From NCBI GenBank assembly GCA_963678705.1, contig OY783206.1:16751807-16815806 (forward strand): a stretch of 64,000 nucleotides of DNA, given 5' to 3'. The notes beneath the pieces are model-generated. The model had not been told where the DNA came from. It searched no databases and was given only the letters and a program-made list of their open reading frames with translations. The stretch is from Panorpa germanica (Eukaryota; Arthropoda; Insecta; Mecoptera; Panorpidae). Below, in pieces: positions 11,101 to 22,994 of the stretch (the stretch's first letter is position 1; every line of letters begins with the position of its first letter). The position numbers and the translations under genes were made by a program.

Positions 11101-14100
11101 TTTAAACAAAAAAAGTTTTAATTTATTCAAAAATATAATTTACAACGTACTAGTAAAATCACTTTTCTACGAAGTGTTCTAAATTTAATTATAAAATTTA
11201 AAATCTTTTGACTAGCTTTAAAGCGAGGTGGTAATAGTCAGTTTACAACGTCATCGTTTTAACTTATATCTCGAGAACGATCGTATTTTTATTATAAAAC
11301 TGTTGTATTGTAGACGAATACATTAGAAAAATGTTAACTGTTTTTTAGATTGTTTGGCAAATTAATAAAAAAATATATAAAGATTTAAAGTTGATATATT
11401 TTTGTACTTAAAATCCGACTATACTTTTACCTACGATTGTCCCTTACACCTTAAGCTTCATAATATTTCTTTAATATAATTAATATTTGTTACAGATTTT
11501 TCCGGCATTCAGAGTAACTTTTCAAACAAGGTAAGAGGTTACGTTATTTGGCATACATTTTTTAGTGTGTATAATTTGAATCCAACAAAATAATTTGTAT
11601 AGTTCCAATTACGAGAGTTCGGCGACGACTCATACTTAAAACAAGTTGTGGGGTATAAATTGCCGATATAACTAAAAAGCACTGACTCACTTATTTTTCT
11701 ATAATGTATATAGAAACGAATAAGATAAAATTCATCATCATAATAAAGATTTATACCACTCTTTTAAGTATAAGTCGCCGCTGAACTATCGTCTTTTGGA
11801 GTTATACTTTCATTTCAAATTTTAATTCTATTTTCAAATTGAAATATTTTACTCGTTTAATAATAAAATAATTTTTCGTTTAAATTGAATAAAAAAATAT
11901 TTATGTTCAACAAAACATAAAATATTTTCAATTTATGCGTTATTTGATCAACTTTTTTTCAAAATTTGGGATTTTTTTTTCGATTTCCTAATTAGGTACC
12001 AAAGCTAGCCCATATATGTAATTTCAACTTTTTAGCCCAATTTTTACCCTGGGAAAAACCGCCCCCAAATAAAATATTTGAATTTTGATTTTCTTTTTTG
12101 AATAACATTTCATTATTAAGTAATTCAAAATTTGGGTTTTGGGAATTTGGGTCCAAAGTTTCCTACCGGACCCCTAATTTTTTCAACTCCCACTTTACCA
12201 ATTTTTTAATTTCTAATTTTTAAATATATTGGCACACTGAACATCGGAATACATATGCAAAATTTCGTATACATCGTAATACATACTGCAAAAAGTAAAA
12301 ATTTTTTTTTTAGTTTTTCGAAAATTACAGGACGCCAAAAATTTTTGTCTCTACGAAATAGGAAAATTTCAATTATATGCATGGAACAGTTTTCTAGCCA
12401 CCATACGAATTGCGTAAACATATAAACAAACAAACAAATAAACACTTGGAACATTATAATATAGGAGACGATAAATATGTATATAAATAATAGTAACGAA
12501 ATACGAAAGAAAACATGCATTTTCCTTTTTAATTGACAAAATATCTTAATTACAAATGGTATCGCCTCATTTAATGCACTATTACATACTTCCCTTCACG
12601 TTCTCTGTAATAATTTTCCACATTTAATATTTTCGTTTGATAAATTGAAAAATATGAAATATAACATCAAATAATTTATTTGTGGGATTTTACTTGTGTA
12701 ATACCGTCTCTAAATGAAGATGACGTAAGTCTGGTTCCCCAGAGGGATGCCCAGGGGGTTTATTTAATAGCCTTTATGTCTCTACGACGTAGAAGCTCTA
12801 CGTCCGCCCACATTTATATAGAAAATTGTCCTTTAGTTGGTAATCCCTTTTCAATTTAAACAACACAGAAAACTTCTGTCATTGGTTACTTCTAGTTAGA
12901 GATTAATAATACCCTACTAATGACGTCAGAGATAAAATAGATGCTGCAAAGGCTCATGGGTAATCATTGAAAGAGATTTACAATTAAAATCATTGTCTTG
13001 TTGAAGATAAATTCAAAAATATTAGTTTTTTTATTGTAGATTTATTATCAAGATATTTTATTTGAATTGTTAGTCGAACCGTTTCAAAAGTACCGACATT
13101 TCTATTACCTTTACTAAAATATTTGAATAAAATAAATACTATATTATACTGTTCCAAGTACATATTTATTTGTTTATCTGTTTACGCGATTCGTATAGTG
13201 GCCCGAAAACGACATTTTATTGAAAATTGTCTATATCGTAGAGAAATAAATTCTAAGAAACTTTTTTTACTTTTTGTTCTGTAACATTCAATTCATAAAA
13301 GATAGAAAGTTGAAATTTTGCATGTGTATTACGGTGTTCAATGTTGACATTTTTTGAAAACTAGAAATTGAAATATTGGAAACGAGGGCGTTTAGAAAAT
13401 TAGGGGACCCGGTAGGAAACTTTGGAGAAAACTTTGATTTCGGATTAAAATATGTTATTAAAAAATAAAAATTCAAAAATTTTATTTGGGGGCACGGGCG
13501 CAGTTTTTGCCGAGAGGAAAAATTGGGCTAGAAAGTTCAAATTTTATATATGGACTAACTTTGGTACCGAATTTACGAATCGAAAAAGAAATCCCAAATT
13601 TTGAAAAAAAGTTGGTCAAGTAACGAATAAATTGAAAATATTTTACATTTTGTTGAAAAAAGTATTTTTTTTTAGTCAAATTTTATGAAAAATTATTTTG
13701 TTGGATTCAAATCATACACACCAAAAAGGCGTATCGTTGCGACGGAGGTAAGCTCTATTAAAATAATAACAAACTAAGGTGTACAGCAGAGTGGCCCTTA
13801 TTTTAAAAGTTAAAATTTTTTTTGCGGCACCCTCCCATTTGGTGCCAATGCCTAAAAAAATGATCTGTGTAAAATTTTAGGTCAATCGGATAACGGGAAA
13901 ATGTGCCCCAAGAGCTTTGAAAATTGAAAAATCTCAGGTTTCTCTTTTAAAATTCATATATCTTGCGATATATTAATTTTATGCAAAAATTTATTATGCA
14001 AAAGTTGCAGATCTAATAAAAATATACTATCATATATTATCATCTATTACTTTTTCTCGTACAACTAACAATTTGTAACAACTGTACACTGTACAGTGTA

Positions 14101-17100
14101 AGGACGGGCATGACATTAAATGTTTCTTTCATTTTTTGCAAAGTTTAGTCCCTCTAATTATCCTGGTTCTTTAAACGACTATTATAATTCTTATATCTTT
14201 AATAATATTGCGACTATTTAAAACAAATCACATTTATGATCCTGATAGTTAACTTTATCAATACCCCAAAATTTTTAAATTCCTGACGTATCCCTCTTTG
14301 AAAAGCATTATATTTTATCTTCAAGACAAATGAAAGAAATTAAATTTTAGTTAAAAATACTTTCGGCCATATTTTGCTAGACATATTAATAAATATCTAC
14401 AAAGATCGTAATAATCACGCAGTCGGATCTTGTACTATAATAAAATCGGTGAATTTGTTCTTTACTTACCAACCATTATAAGCAAATAATCCAGAATAGA
14501 ACGATAAAGCCAATGACGTCACTTCCGTTTTTGTATTATCAAAGGTGAAGTGTTCTGTGTGTCCTGTAATCAAAAAGGAAAAAAAATTATCTCTGTAATT
14601 ATTTTTGATAAACTTCTATTGTGTCGTTAATTTCTTTATGTGAAGACCAGTCTATAGTTAAATATATTCAATTAATAAATTTGACTCATATCCTTTTGCA
14701 GTCAGTTATCAATTCGGCTATTAAGGACATTCCCAAGGAACAGGCGTGCTCAACCTATAGCTCTTTATAGCCCGATTCTTGAGGAAAGTCGTAAAGGATC
14801 AAAAGAAGCTCACTTTCAACATATTTTATAAAAAACCGAATATAGCTTGCTGTAATGGACTTGTGTCCTCATTTTTTAGTGGTCGATTTTTGAATTGTTG
14901 ATTGAAATTGATGTTAATAAATGTGTATTGACGTGTCTATTTTATTAAATATCTAAATATTGACGGAGATATAGCAATTAAAAGTTTGAATTGTAGTTTT
15001 AGCGCTAGAAATGGTCGGCCATATTTGTATGACGCGAAATGCATTTTAACGTCAGTTATTTGTTGAGTAGATCAGTGCTATGGTAATGTTCTGTAGCTGT
15101 TGGTAGTCAAATAATCAAGTCAAATCAAAGAATAATAAGTTTTTATTTTATTTAACCCTGCTAAGGCAGACATAATATTGAAGTTTGATTGTTCCTTGAA
15201 ATAGCTGTAAATAATATTTGATATTTTGATATATAAATACATATAGCAGAGATTTATGAGCTGTAAAGTTGGTAACCTTACACAAGGATTGTGATGTCAC
15301 ATGCACTTGGAATGTGTACAACAATGAATCCCTTTAATAATTAAAGAGACAAAATGACTTTTTTAATTGTTAATATTTCTTAACATATAAGGATTTATTA
15401 AAAAATAATTGAACATTTGAGATTCTAGTAACCCACTTTATCAATGTATAGTACAGTTTTATAGAAATTAAGACATAGGACACAAGCCCATTTTCTTTAC
15501 AGGACAATATTTGTCATATTCTCAATGAACGATGCTAAGTTTTACAAAATAGTCGTAAGAAAATTACAATTGTTATATCATAAAACATCCGTTTCCGTTT
15601 CAACATAGGTTCCTGTGTTAAAAATGCAAAATTTTAAAAAATTATTTCACAGACCCCTTTACATTTTAATTCATTTAATATCAAAAGTATAGTAAAATAA
15701 GTGATAGAATCGTTGAAATAGGTAAAATATTTTATTAAAACATTTCTTATGTACCGTACAGACTGCTGCGACATAAACATGCGACATCGAACATTTATAT
15801 ATTTTCATTCATATGTTGACATTATTTAGACATGAGTGTACTAAATGAGTTGTACTTTTAACGTACAGACTAGTGCGACATAAACATACGACACTAATAA
15901 AACCCTTACATATGCTATTTTAAAAAATTCTAGGTAGTGCTTTTATGAAACAAAAATGTTTCAATCCTAAGTCGGAACATCTAGAGAAATTACGGGTTTG
16001 AATGTGATCTCGAACAAAAGGGCACAGTACCTATTCAGTCTTCAGTATAATCTCATTGTGCGTTGACGTTTTCTTTAGTTGTGTTTAGTAAATAAATAAA
16101 AATAATTGAAAATGATGTTTAAATTGACAAATGAAACTGCCTTTGACAAGGGTAATCACGAGTTAGCAGACACCTTGTTAACTAACTGAGTTTTATTACT
16201 TTTTTTTTGTAAATATTTTTTCTAAAGCAGGTTAAAGAAATTCGTTCGAAATATCAAAGCTTCCGACGTATTAAGTTGCATGTCGCATTAGTGTGGACGT
16301 GTTGTGCAACTTCTTACAACAAATGTTGATGTCGCATGTTTAAGTCGCTCGTATGTGTACTAAACTTTACGTAACTTCGAAAACAACATCCAAAGTAAAT
16401 TAACAAGCAGTGGAGCGTGACAATGAATAATTTTTTGTCAATTGTTACTATTTCTTTTAACAAATTCCAACATGGTTCATTTTTCTGGTTCATTTTAAGT
16501 ATTTCTTTTTCTTCTTTACATATAAAACAGTTTTTTATAGTTTTTTTTAAACTTTTATTTCTACAGCGAATCAGTGCGTGACTAGAAATCATTTTGTAAG
16601 AAATTAACTAAAAAAATTATTAATTGTTTTGTGTTGTATGTAGTTGTTATAGTATGTGTATCTTGCGCATACAAACGCTGATGCCACTGCGCCTCAAGTT
16701 GCATCATTTATTCATTGTTGCAGTATTTGTTTTATTGTTTATCACTTATTCTGTTTTATTTATTGAATATTTCGAAATTATATTTAAACTTCTATTTAAC
16801 GGAACTTTTTAAACGAGTTCTGACACGTGCGTTCTATAAAGCATACTTTCCATATCTCTTTTCTTGTCTCTACGAAAATAAACAAGTAGAATATATCGAA
16901 AATATTTGATAACATGTTCAAATTGACTCAGCTGCAAACAAATTACGTGCAAACTGCATCTAAAGTAAGCTAACAAAGTTAAAAGGAAAAAATCAAATCG
17001 TGGTTGTAAACCACGTGACTTTGGCCCTCCGCAGACTAGTCGACTGATTGCAAACTAGTGTTTCGTGGCTCTATAGAATTTTTAACAATAGCATAACAGG

Positions 17101-20100
17101 GGATTTTATTGTGTCGTATTTGTATGTATTTCAATACTTTTGAATAGTATTTGTGCACATCTCTGTTCATTATGTCACCCTCAAAAGCATACAACCACAT
17201 GCAACCAAGCTTGGCTCTGCGACCGAGGAACAGACTCGCTTAAAACGTACTCCAAACCAGTTTAGTTTCGTTCGTACCGTGTGTTTTCTCTCACTCGTAT
17301 ACACGTTCGTTCTCTCACTAACAACATAGTTCCATTCTCAATTGGTTCGGGCAGATTCGGGGCTAAGGTTTGCAATCAGTCTGGACCTTATGTGCGGACG
17401 TACTTAGTTTCTATAAAACTGTGCTATAAATTGATGCAGTTGACTATACATTCAATATCAAAATTATTATTTTTTTAAATTTTGTTCATTTAACGTCAGC
17501 CTATTTTCGATGTTGAGTCCTATCACCGACGACCTGCTACTATCTTAGCTGTTGGTGCCGTGGTCTCGTATGTATATATATATATTACACCACTGCCTAA
17601 TAAGTTTATAATTATGTATGTATCCAGAAAATATACACAGATGTCATTGCAATTGTTTAAAATGAAGCGGCAATAGGGCTTCACACGAGACGAGATAAGG
17701 CGAGTGTTTCAAAAATCTTTCGTTCTCGTTAGTTAAGAAAAATAGGTATCGTTGTAGTCTCGTCTCGTCTCGTCACATCTCGTTATTGTGAGAACTTACT
17801 CCTAATATAGTCCTAAACAAAGTAATACATTATATTATTTCGTCTAATTATTTTTATTTCCCTTAAAACATTCGTTTTCGTTCGGCTTCTAAATGTTGTA
17901 AGAGACAAAATTATAAAATAAAATATTTAACAGATGTTTGTTTACCAGATTTTATATTTCGTAAATTTACGACCTAACCTTTTTTGTAATAAAAAAAGGT
18001 TGAATCTTTATGTTGTTGTTAGTTTATTTATTTAGCATTATTTTAGCTATTTTTTTTTTTTGAAATAACGTCAACGAGACTCTAGGGTCACGCCGTATGT
18101 CTTGGTACCTTGTCAATAGTTTTCAGAAATGTCTTGTCTCGAAATCGTTTCGATTTTACTAAGCGTGAAAACAAAATTAAAGTTTTAAATAGCTATATCT
18201 CCATCAATTCTCGATATGTAAAAAATATAAAGTTTAAAAATGATTTCACAAGCCTGTTGAAAGAATAAATTTTTGACAGCTTGAATATTGAATGCAGTAT
18301 TTCTTATTATGCGATTTACGAGTTCTTACCGTGGGACTGAGATGATTCAAACGCTACACAATGCTTTAACAAGACACGTCTAGCGGACGCACCGTTTAAT
18401 TCCATTATTAACCAATTAAAAGACAGTAATTTAAAAATTACAAGAAAAATGAACAATACAGGAGAAGCAACACAATGCCCCATACAGAGATACGAGTAGA
18501 TCTCTATTGAATCGGGCAATTGAAAAGAACGGCAATTATATTGCGTTCAATGGAAAATAAGGATGTGAAGGAATTATGTGTTATTGATGTATAATAACCA
18601 GTGGCGTACGTGCCGATATCAAAAGAAAACTACTTTCCTTACGATCATATGAAAATTGAAATATATACATATATATATACAAAATGCAAATACCTCTTTA
18701 TTTTCCTATTTCAAATACAAAATAAAAAATAAATTTCATGTTAGTATTTAAATACAAAATACGTATTTTGAAAATGCTTTTGAGAAAATAGAATACCCTT
18801 CATGTTAATAATATAAATTTTATTTTTTTAATAATTATGAGAATTCTCTTTGATAAAGACAGACTTCGTTTTGAAACATTTTTGTTTCATAAAAATACTA
18901 CTTAAAAAATAGCATATAAATAGCAATTAGTGTCGCAAGTTTATGTCGCACTAGTCTATGCGTTAAAAGTGCAACATATTTAGTACACTCATGTCTACAT
19001 AATGTCAACTTATGAGTGAAAATATATAAATGTTCGATGTCGCTTGTGGGGATAGTAGGGGGTATTAAGACAATTGTGCAGATACTTTTAGATCATAGAG
19101 GGTGATAATATTGGTGGGGTTTTAAGTTTATATTCAAAAATAATATTTAGTGATTACCACTATGAAGTAACAAAAATGAAAAAAGTATTTTGTATTTTCC
19201 AAATAGGAAATAGGTTTGTAAAAGTTTTCAAATAAAATATAAAATTCTGTACTCTTAAAAGATATTTAAATACAAAATAGAAAATAGGTATTTATATAGG
19301 TAAATATATACTTATTAATGTCCTTTATTCGTACAAAAAGTTTCAATACTCGTTCCGGTACTAAATTTGGTGTCTCTTTGTATTTTTTTACATTACATTT
19401 TATTAAAGGCACGCTACCTTTCAACGGGGCAAAAAGCTACTTATTTTATAATATACCTCTCATTGCTCTATAAATTATATTTCTAAGAACATAAATCTTG
19501 ATTTTATGAGAAAATTCTTGTAATCAATTAGAACGAACTACATGTCTGTCAATAAGACTTACAATTTATTAGCAAAGAACTAAAAAAAAAAATTTGAAAC
19601 ACTCAAGAAATAAATAATTGAATACTTGCACAGATTCCAGGTCGTGCAGAAAACAACTCGAGAATTTCAATGGATTTTTTATGTAATTAATTCGCTATAG
19701 AAAATATATACTGACTTATATACATACTTTCAAATTCCACTGATTTGTCATTTACATCATATTTTTATAGCGGTGTATCAATAGAAAGTGATTGTTTTGT
19801 TTTTTAAATAAAACCTAAAATAATTAGAATTTTTCTAATTTTTGTTGTTAATTATGTAGCTAATACATGGGAGATACTTAGAGAGTGTAACATTCTTCTT
19901 AAAATTAAAGAAAATAAATAAGAAATTTAACTTGCCTGTGAATAATTGATATAGTCCAGCTATGATAATAACGAACAGCGCCAAAAGTTTCGCGTAGGTG
20001 AATATGTCCTGCACATTAGTCGCCCATTTAACATCCCAACAGTTAATGAAAGCTAGCACCACTGAAAGAAAATGGAAAATTAGTTACTCCACGTAATCGG

Positions 20101-22756
20101 AGCGTGAACTTCTTGAATAGAACAAAACCACTTCAAAATGTTCCACCATATATTTGTTTACGTTCGCGTAAAAAGAAATCGCGTAAAACAAGGGCTAGGT
20201 GTATAGTACAGGGTGTCCCAATATTCAACGATGAGCGGGCACCAGAGGGTGGTCCTGCTCATGACTACACAAGAAAAAAAGAAAACAAAAATTTATCTCA
20301 TTTTATTTAGCAATTAGAAAAAAAAAATTTTTTTTACGACAATTGAAACACCTTAAGATGTTTTAACTACCATGACCACAATTTTTCAAATATTTCTGAT
20401 TTTTTGTATCGGCAACCTACACAGCACTGCTATCCACCACAACCATTAAAATCGCAGAATGCTAGTAGTTTTTACACAAAAATCAATCGAAATTATTTTT
20501 TCCCCTAAAATTTTTAAAGATTTTTACTTTCAGTCCACTTTAACTCATCGTGGCCTCTTTTGGGTATTGTAAAAGTGATAACTATCAACAACAACAATTT
20601 ATGAAATATGGTTCTTGTTTAGAAATAGTATGCATAATTTTTTTTTATTGCTAGTTTTCCTGGAGTATTATACCATTTTGGAATCCTGAAAAAGTTGCGA
20701 CAATTTTTAAAAAAACTTGCCATAGTAGTGTTCATAGTAGTTGCCATAGTGTGTTTTTAATTAAAGTGGACTGAAAGTAAAAATCTTTAAAAAATTTAGG
20801 GAAAAAAATAATTTCGATTGATTTTTGTGTAAAAACTACTTGCATTCTGGGATTTTTAAAGGTTGTTGTGGATAGCAGTGCTATTTAGGTTGCCGATATA
20901 AAAAAATCCGAAATATTTGAAAAATTGTGGTCATGATAGTTAAAAACATCTCAAGGTGTTTCAATTTTCGAAAAAAAATTTTTTTTCTAATTCCTAAACA
21001 AAATGAAATAACTTTTTTGTTTCTTTTTTCTTGTGTAGCCGTGAGCAGGACCACCAGGTGCCCGTTTATCGTTGAATATTGGGACACCCTATATAAATAA
21101 TAATACTTACAAATACAACAGGCGGCCAGCATCCTCACCGAATCTTCAGGAGGCGCACACTCTGGGAAAAAGGGCTTCAGAACGTAGACACTGAACGTCA
21201 AAGCGACAATGGCTTGCGAACAGGGTCGGACTATCATGCATTCTATCCATAATCTAACAAACGCCATAAAGGGGCCAAATGTTTCCATAATATAAGCGTA
21301 ATCGGCTCCACTTTTGGTGATCATTGTTCCAAGTTCTGCGTAGCAATATGCCCCCACCTATTAAAGAACAAATAAAAAAATAATTTTTTAATTTGACAAG
21401 TCTATCTTCAGACAAAATTATTAGTTTGGCTCAAATAGATTTGTCAAGCACAAGAATAATCTTAGTGGATCATCAATTAATTACGTTACACGTTAAAGTT
21501 TGACTAGACGTATCAAGAGGGGCGTGGGGGAGGGGGGTCATATCACATTTAATATCTATAATTTGATTTCCAGAAACAAAAGAAAAATAGGACTAAAAAA
21601 TATTTGTTTCAAATGTACGACGTCAAAACAGGGTGAGGGGGTCCACAATGTATGACAGAGGGGGGAGGGGGTACGTTGGAATCTCATTTTGATTCAGGGG
21701 TTGCCCCTGTTTTGGCGAGTGTACAAATTGTGCTAAAAAGTTGAAATAGTGTATGTGAGCTACCTTTTCTGCGTAATTTATAAATCAAACTAGAGTTTAC
21801 CCCGAGTCTTTTGTGTGTGAATTGAATTTCATTTCAAATTATAATTCCATTTTTAAATTGAAATATTAAACTCGATCTCTATTAATTTTATATATAAAAA
21901 CAAATAATTTTTCATATAAACTGACTAAAAAATATATTTTTTCCAATTTATTCATTATTTGACCAAGTTTTTTTCAAAATTTGGGATAATTTTTTCGATT
22001 TGTAAATTAGGTACCAAAGTTAATTACCATATATAAAATTTCAACTTTCTAGCACTATTTTTACTCTCGGCATAAACCGTCCCAGTGCCACCAAATAAAA
22101 TTTTTGAATTTTGAAATTTTTTTTGTTAATAACATATTTCATTATTATGTATTCCAAAGTTTCCTATCGCGCCCCCTCATTTTCTCAACGCCCCCTTTTC
22201 CAATTTCTTAATTTCTAATTTTCAAAAAATGTTAGCATTGAAAATCGTAATACACATGCAAAATTTCAAGTATCTATCTTTTGTGAATTAAAAGTTATAC
22301 AGCAAAAAAGAAAAAAAATGTTTAGTTTTTCCAAAATTACGGGTTTCCAGGAAATTCAGGGGAAAATCCAAGGACGCCAAAAGTTTTAGAAATTTTTTTC
22401 TTTACGAAATAGACAATTTTCAAGAAAATGAGCGGATCCGTTTTCAAGCCACCATACGAATCGTGTAAACATATAAACAAATAAAATTACATCCTTACCA
22501 TTGAAAATAATCCGGATATGGTCCATACGATCAACGCAACGTTGACACTTCCGGTGTATTTTAAAACTCCTGTGGGAGATACGAAGATTCCAGAACCAAT
22601 AATCGAACCTACAATAACAGTGATGCCATTAAGTAGCGTCATTTTTGCTTTCAATGTTATTTCCCCATCTCCTTCCCCTCCCGTTAAGCTGGAAACTTCT
22701 TGCGCTTTCTTTTCATCGTCATTGTCAGCCTCTTTTCTTAATTTTTCGTCCTCCAT
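8047..22756 (-). CDS. SLC7 light-chain amino-acid transporter (LAT / y+LAT type), 8 coding exons
   Basis: Joined exons 22756-22499, 21357-21111, 20061-19936, 14563-14470, 9861-9647, 9573-9344, 9276-9024 and 8117-8047 total 1494 nt, 497 residues plus stop, with all phases consistent. The product is a 12-TM APC-superfamily exchanger of large neutral and/or cationic amino acids at the plasma membrane. In this family the light chain pairs with a CD98hc/4F2hc heavy chain. Visible support: the TM1 unwound motif GSGIF (54-58), the YAELGTMI stretch after TM2, the Cys153 in PFFPEC at the position of the heavy-chain disulfide, and [13 protein letters not shown] just after the exon 4/5 border. The best match from memory is the fly CG1607-like group rather than JhI-21 or minidiscs, which is recall and not a search. 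The N-terminus (1-38) is acidic and cytosolic. Introns are full of transposons. A second last exon exists at 5281-5214. Substrate choice (LAT or y+LAT) cannot be settled from sequence. Confidence 0.93.
8292..8919 (+). mobile_element. Spy-like element copy 2
   Basis: About 627 bp from TGGGCTTGTGTCCT to AGGACACAAACCC. It lies in the intron between exons 7 and 8a, and no flanking duplication is visible. Confidence 0.75.
9024..9276 (-). CDS. Transporter exon 7 (TM10-TM12)
   Basis: Codes for residues 391-474 plus one base of codon 475: [15 protein letters not shown], the linker [11 protein letters not shown], then TM11 and TM12 ending in [10 protein letters not shown]. The donor is ATGATGG|GTAAGG in phase 1, which both candidate last exons fit. 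Confidence 0.94.
9344..9573 (-). CDS. Transporter exon 6 (TM8-TM10)
   Basis: Codes for residues 314-390, including [20 protein letters not shown], typical of TM8 in LAT proteins. The acceptor is TTTTCAG ending at 9574. The exon ends in phase 0 at ACTTGG|GTAAGT. Confidence 0.94.
9647..9861 (-). CDS. Transporter exon 5 (TM6-TM7)
   Basis: Codes for residues 242-313 plus one base of codon 314. It begins with the strongly conserved [20 protein letters not shown]. The acceptor is TTCTAG|G and the donor CCAG|GTAAAC. Confidence 0.94.
10021..10746. mobile_element. hAT-type MITE family C, copy 3
   Basis: CAGAGATGTGCACAAATGC to GCGCACATCTCTG-like end, 726 bp. Flanks CAAGACGA and CAAGATAA match at 6 of 8. 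Intron between exons 4 and 5. Confidence 0.78.
10755..11557. other. Transporter intron 4, unexplained part
   Basis: Between family C copy 3 and Helitron H2. No repeat partner found in this window. Confidence 0.5.
11558..12465 (-). mobile_element. Helitron-like element H2 with a nested MITE
   Basis: The family interior is present (TTTGGGATTTTT, GGTACCAAAG, TTGGAACATTATAATATAGGA). The hairpin end is lost. A 209-bp MITE interrupts it at 11598-11806. Confidence 0.6.
11598..11806. mobile_element. TATAGTTC MITE, copy nested in H2
   Basis: About 40-bp imperfect inverted ends: TATAGTTCCAATTACGAGAG on the left, and on the right, read inversely, TATAACTCCAAAAGACGATA. Family sequence resumes on both sides. 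TA-rich edges suggest a Tc1/mariner-type target. Confidence 0.7.
12466..13138. other. Transporter intron 4, unexplained part
   Basis: Between H2 and H3. Contains CTAATGACGTCAGAG near 12915 but nothing I can assign. Confidence 0.45.
13139..13760 (+). mobile_element. Helitron-like element H3
   Basis: Opposite orientation to H1. It starts near ACTATATTATACTGTTCC and ends in CGTTGCGACGGAGGTAAGCTC. The final CTRR is degraded. Confidence 0.6.
13761..14099. other. Transporter intron 4, likely old repeat
   Basis: GGCACCCTCCCATTTGGTGCC forms a short hairpin near 13827. The sequence has the look of a transposon end but has no second copy here. Confidence 0.35.
14100..14345. repeat. Interspersed repeat I, copy 1
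   Basis: Shares GACATTAAATGTTTCTTT, ATTATCCTGGTTCTTTAAA and AACAAATCACATTT with 43676-43880 and 61440-61620. No terminal repeats seen. Confidence 0.6.
14470..14563 (-). CDS. Transporter exon 4 (TM6 region)
   Basis: A 94-nt exon, too short to stand out as an open frame, found from the family sequence. It codes for residues 211-241 plus two bases of Trp242, reading [20 protein letters not shown] then [11 protein letters not shown]. The acceptor is GATTACAG|GA and the donor TG|GTAAGT. Introns of 5.4 kb and 4.6 kb flank it. Confidence 0.9.
14856..15490 (+). mobile_element. Spy-like element copy 3
   Basis: 635 bp from TGGACTTGTGTCCT to AGGACACAAGCCCA, flanked by GTAA and TTTT. Intron between exons 3 and 4. 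Confidence 0.8.
15745..15985. repeat. Family C interior fragment
   Basis: Contains GTACAGACTAGTGCGACATA and ATTTAGACATGAGTGTACTA from the middle of family C. No ends. More distant scraps lie at 16260-16370. Confidence 0.5.
15991..17015. other. Transporter intron 3, unexplained part
   Basis: AT-rich, with only family C scraps at 16260-16370. Overlapping open frames near 16624-16909 are hydrophobic by composition and show no family. Confidence 0.5.
17016..17409. mobile_element. TIR element family H, copy 1
   Basis: CCCTCCGCAGACTAGTCGAC at the left; ATCAGTCTGGACCTTATGTG then CGGACG at the right. The middle contains AGTATTTGTGCACATCTCTG, the terminal sequence of family C. Confidence 0.62.
17674..18140. 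mobile_element. Family D, copy 2, right end lost
   Basis: TAGGGCTTCACACGAGACGA at the left and the D interior with GTTTGTTTACCAGATTTTAT. The right terminal repeat is missing. Confidence 0.65.
18680..19290. mobile_element. hAT-type MITE family C, copy 4, ends lost
   Basis: Matches the interior from ACAAAATGCAAATACCTC to AAAATAGGTATTTA. It is inserted in an unrelated repeat whose halves remain at 18625-18650 and 19295-19400. Confidence 0.6.
19401..19935. other. Transporter intron 3, near exon 3 donor
   Basis: No repeat partner found. It includes the GC donor of exon 3 at its right border. Confidence 0.45.
19936..20061 (-). CDS. Transporter exon 3, followed by a GC donor
   Basis: Codes for residues 169-210, with [20 protein letters not shown] joining TM4 and TM5, plus the first base of codon 211. 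The acceptor is TTTCAG ending at 20062. The only donor in the right phase is ACAG|GCAAGT, a GC-AG intron with otherwise perfect U1 match. Joining to exon 4 gives the continuous family sequence YQLFTGHTEHF. Confidence 0.9.
20207..21092. mobile_element. Long inverted-repeat element with CAGGGTGTCCC ends
   Basis: The outer ends CAGGGTGTCCCAATATTCAA and their mirror are followed by about 330 bp of arm-to-arm complementarity (CGGCAACCTA / TAGGTTGCCG, CAGTCCACTTTAA / TTAAAGTGGACTG). A loop of about 200 bp lies between. TA at the left edge suggests a TA target. It fills most of the intron between transporter exons 2 and 3. Confidence 0.72.
21111..21357 (-). CDS. Transporter exon 2 (TM3, heavy-chain Cys)
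   Basis: Codes for residues 87-168 plus one base of codon 169. The acceptor is AATAG at 21358 and the donor is ATTT|GTAAGT. It reads [20 protein letters not shown], a typical LAT stretch, and holds Cys153 of PFFPEC. A long inverted-repeat element ends 20 bases past its donor. The open frame continues into the intron by chance. Confidence 0.93.
21790..22482 (-). mobile_element. Helitron-like element H4 beside exon 1 donor
   Basis: The CTAGAGTTTACCCC end is at the left and the family interior follows. The other end is lost within 20 bp of the splice donor of transporter exon 1. Confidence 0.6.
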
Positions 22757-22764
22757 GTTTAATT
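22499..22764 (-). CDS. Transporter exon 1 (start codon, TM1-TM2)
   Basis: The ATG is at 22756-22754. A TTTCAG acceptor ends at 22765, so 22764-22757 is a short 5' UTR piece and a further noncoding exon must lie upstream. The exon codes for residues 1-86, with an acidic hydrophilic head and then TM1 carrying [12 protein letters not shown]. It ends in phase 0 at an ATG|GTAAGG donor. A Helitron-like repeat stops only about 20 bases beyond the donor. Confidence 0.93.
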
Positions 22765-22794
22765 CTGAAACAATAATTTATATTTAGAAAACAA

Positions 22795-22994
22795 TGGGCT
22801 TGTGTCCTCATTTTTAGTGGTCGATTTTTCAATTGTTCATTGAAATTGATGTTAATAAATGTGTATTGGCGTGTCTATTTGATTAAATATTTAAATGTTG
22901 ACGGAGATATAAGAATTAAAAATTTGAATTGTAGTTTTAGCGCAAGAAATGGTCGGCCATATTTGAAATGCATTTTAACGTCAGTTATTTGTTG
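22795..22994 (+). mobile_element. Spy-like element copy 4, truncated by a poly(A) insertion
   Basis: The left end TGGGCTTGTGTCCT is intact and flanked by AA. Family identity stops after the TTATTTGTTG block, where unrelated sequence with a poly(A) tail begins. It lies just upstream of the transporter exon 1. Confidence 0.7.

Noticed and set aside
20881-21110. Extension of the exon 2 open frame past the donor
   Set aside because: Family similarity stops at CCI and a GTAAGT follows. The extension reads into the inverted-repeat element.
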